Shown here: positions 5,074-6,421 of the stretch, piece after piece | Layout: the number at the start of each line of letters is the position of its first letter | How positions within the stretch are numbered: position 1 is the stretch's first letter | Origin: 2-02-FULL-48-14 sp964356195 | GTDB taxonomy: Bacteria > Patescibacteriota > Gracilibacteria > UBA1369 > 2-02-FULL-48-14 | Length of the DNA stretch: 6,421 bases | Direction: 5' to 3' | Assembly: GCA_964356195.1 (NCBI GenBank) | Contig: CAYHGP010000035.1 | Coordinates: forward strand, 1-6,421 | Position numbers and translations under genes: made by a program | Notes under the pieces: generated by a model | Database searches by the model: none | What the model saw: the letters and a program-made list of their open reading frames with translations, nothing else | What the model was told of the DNA's origin: nothing

Positions 5074-6168
5074 GTGAATCTTCAAATTGCCATTGTCGGA
5101 TTGCCCAACGTCGGAAAATCGACTCTGTTCAACGCACTCACTCGGAGCAATGCGGCTCAAGCGGCAAATTATCCGTTTTGTACCATCGATCCGAATGTGG
5201 GGATTGTGGAAGTTCCAGATGCCCGCATGAAAGCGCTCGCGGCAGTTTGTCATCCTCAAAAAATCATTCCTGCGATTGTGGAATTTGTGGACATTGCCGG
5301 ACTTGTGAAGGGAGCCAGCCAAGGGGAAGGACTCGGAAACCAATTTCTCTCCCACATTCGAGAATGTCACGCAATCGCACAAGTGGTACGTCATTTTAAA
5401 GATTCCAATGTGACGCACGTCCACAACAGCGTGGACCCAAAACGCGACCGTGAAATTATTGAATCCGAACTCATTTTGGCCGACCTTCAAACCCTTGAAA
5501 AACGCATGGCCAAGTCCGCAGGCGAAGCCAGAAGCGGTGGGAAGGAAAAAGTGGCCTACCACGCTCTTTTGGAACGACTGAAACCCGAACTCGAATCCGG
5601 AAAACTCGGCATTCAAATGGACACGACTCCTGAAGAAAAAGAAATGCTGCGCGATTTGCATCTTCTCACAATGAAGCCTTTTATGATTTTGGTGAACGTG
5701 GGCGAAGACGAAATTGGAACCGTGACGGAAGAACAGTTGCGTAAAGACCTCGACCTCAACCCCGCGGCCAAAGTCATTGCGATTTCCGCGAAAGTGGAAG
5801 CGGACTTGGTTTCCTTCAGTGAAGAAGATGCGGCGGAACTTTTAAAGGAACTCGGGCTCAAGGAAAGCGGACTTCACCACGTCATTCGTGAAGCCTACGA
5901 GTTGCTCGGCCTTCAAACTTACTTCACCGCGGGTGAAAAGGAGCTCCGTGCCTGGACCGTACGCAAAGGGGCACTGGCACCTGAAGCAGCGGGAGTGATT
6001 CACACCGATTTCGAGAAAGGTTTCATCCGCGCCGAAGTCATAGGCTGGAAAGATTATGTGGACTGTGGTGGAGAATCTAAGGCCCGTGAAAAGGGGCTAC
6101 TGCGTCTGGAAGGGAAAGAGTATGCTGTCCGCGACGGCGACGTCATGCACTTTCGTTTCTCAAGTTAA
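5074..6168 (+). CDS. ychF: YchF/OLA1-family P-loop ATPase/GTPase
   Basis: A 364-aa Obg-family protein of the YchF/OLA1 branch, which binds ribosomes and in studied members prefers ATP over GTP. Length is normal (E. coli 363). Seen: G1 P-loop GLPNVGKST (9-17), NYPFCTIDPN (32-41), G3 DIAGLVKGASQGEGLGNQF (73-91), the helical coiled-coil insertion about 130-200, the altered G4 position NVGED (208-212; an NxxE-type motif in place of the NKxD guanine-specificity motif, as in E. coli NVNED), and the C-terminal TGS domain from LQTYFTAGEKELRAW (280-294) with AAGVIHTDFEKGFIRAE (305-321) to the terminal DGDVMHFRF. GTG 5074 is the only start that fits the family N-terminus. No Shine-Dalgarno sequence precedes it; a promoter places the transcript start at the GTG itself. 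The HisA-like gene follows after 13 bases. Confidence 0.97.
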   Translation: MNLQIAIVGLPNVGKSTLFNALTRSNAAQAANYPFCTIDPNVGIVEVPDARMKALAAVCHPQKIIPAIVEFVDIAGLVKGASQGEGLGNQFLSHIRECHAIAQVVRHFKDSNVTHVHNSVDPKRDREIIESELILADLQTLEKRMAKSAGEARSGGKEKVAYHALLERLKPELESGKLGIQMDTTPEEKEMLRDLHLLTMKPFMILVNVGEDEIGTVTEEQLRKDLDLNPAAKVIAISAKVEADLVSFSEEDAAELLKELGLKESGLHHVIREAYELLGLQTYFTAGEKELRAWTVRKGALAPEAAGVIHTDFEKGFIRAEVIGWKDYVDCGGESKAREKGLLRLEGKEYAVRDGDVMHFRFSS

Positions 6169-6181
6169 CAAGTCGCAGAGT

Positions 6182-6421
6182 ATGCGCATTATCCCCGGAC
6201 TCTTCATTCAGCACGGCAAGGCGGTTTCTTTGTACAAAGGTACCGAGAACCCCGAGAAAAAAGTCTACGCAAAGGCGCCTCACAACTACGCCGGACTTTT
6301 TCAAGAAGAAGGGGCGAAAACGCTTTTTATTGTCGATCTTGATGGCAATCAACGAGCCAGACTTCCCGAAATAAAAGCTCACTTCCACGGAGAAATTTGG
6401 TGGGCCGGAGGAGTTCACGAC
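6182..6421 (+). CDS. HisA-fold (phosphoribosyl-isomerase-like) protein lacking the catalytic Asp, 3' end outside the window
   Basis: The first 80 residues of a TIM-barrel protein that align well with HisA, which isomerises ProFAR in histidine synthesis. Seen: strand 1 MRIIPGLFIQHGKAVSLYKG (1-20) against the usual IPAIDLxxGxxVRLxxG, FQEEGAKTLFIVDLDG (40-55), and IWWAGGVHD (72-80) against the usual VQVGGGIRD. In HisA and HisF an Asp at the end of strand 1 (Asp8 in T. maritima HisA, Asp11 in HisF) is a catalytic acid/base; here the aligned residue is Phe8. The usual Arg of VRL is Ser16, the Gly-rich motif reads AGGVHD, and the loop after DLDG is about six residues shorter than usual. The fold assignment is good; the canonical reaction is doubtful. 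ATG 6182 lies 13 bases after ychF, so co-transcription is likely. The second catalytic Asp would lie beyond the window. Confidence 0.75.
   Translation, partial: MRIIPGLFIQHGKAVSLYKGTENPEKKVYAKAPHNYAGLFQEEGAKTLFIVDLDGNQRARLPEIKAHFHGEIWWAGGVHD

Noticed and set aside
5050..5661. 203-aa open frame on the minus strand inside ychF
   Set aside because: It lies entirely antisense to a strongly recognised gene and has shadow-like composition (His/Phe/Cys-rich); no family features.
6143..6418. 91-aa open frame on the minus strand at the window end
   Set aside because: The plus strand here carries the HisA-like gene with clear family motifs; the minus frame is its shadow.

Overview
This is a gene-dense bacterial chromosome segment of ordinary housekeeping genes plus a few odd ones. 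It reads with the standard bacterial code: TGA works as a true stop at the end of the thymidylate synthase gene. No mobile element, phage gene or CRISPR array was found. GC is roughly 45-53% depending on the gene (hand counts). None of the nine starts that can be inspected has a recognisable Shine-Dalgarno sequence, and several -10-like boxes lie so close to the start codon that leaderless or very short-leader mRNAs are likely. That, the compact layout and the divergent bL33 would suit a candidate-phylum (Patescibacteria-like) bacterium. This placement is inference only; nothing in the window fixes the taxon. A run of exactly 100 N at 3780-3879 shows the source is a scaffolded draft assembly.

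Layout. Positions 1-1280 (+): thymidylate synthase (5' end cut by the window) and dihydrofolate reductase, overlapping at TGATG; together they form the dTMP/tetrahydrofolate cycle. 1281-1361: short convergent spacer with weak inverted repeats. 1362-2126 (-): exodeoxyribonuclease III. Divergent from it, 2181-2879 (+): a VIT1/CCC1-type membrane metal transporter, whose 3' end overlaps by 18 bp a small convergent gene at 2862-3059 (-) that looks like divergent ribosomal protein bL33. 3060-3167: divergent promoter region for bL33 and for tRNA-Phe(GAA) at 3168-3242 (+). Two tandem hairpins follow the tRNA and run into the end of the next, opposing gene.

Positions 3264-4719 (-) read, in transcription order, as a short MscS-type channel, then a ferredoxin-NADP+ reductase-like flavoprotein that runs into the gap, then (after the gap) the C-terminal part of an unrecognised, possibly exported protein. 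The single frame that crosses the gap is an artefact of the N run. Divergent from mscS lies 4745-5053 (+), an unrecognised 102-aa protein, followed by the GTPase/ATPase YchF (5074-6168) and the start of a HisA-fold protein (6182 to window end) that lacks the usual catalytic Asp.

No coherent new multi-gene system is visible. The points most worth following up are the HisA-like protein with Phe at the catalytic Asp position, the MscS that stops exactly where the cytoplasmic cage domain should begin, the apparent leaderless/SD-less start sites, and the assembly-gap chimera that automated annotation would report as one protein.
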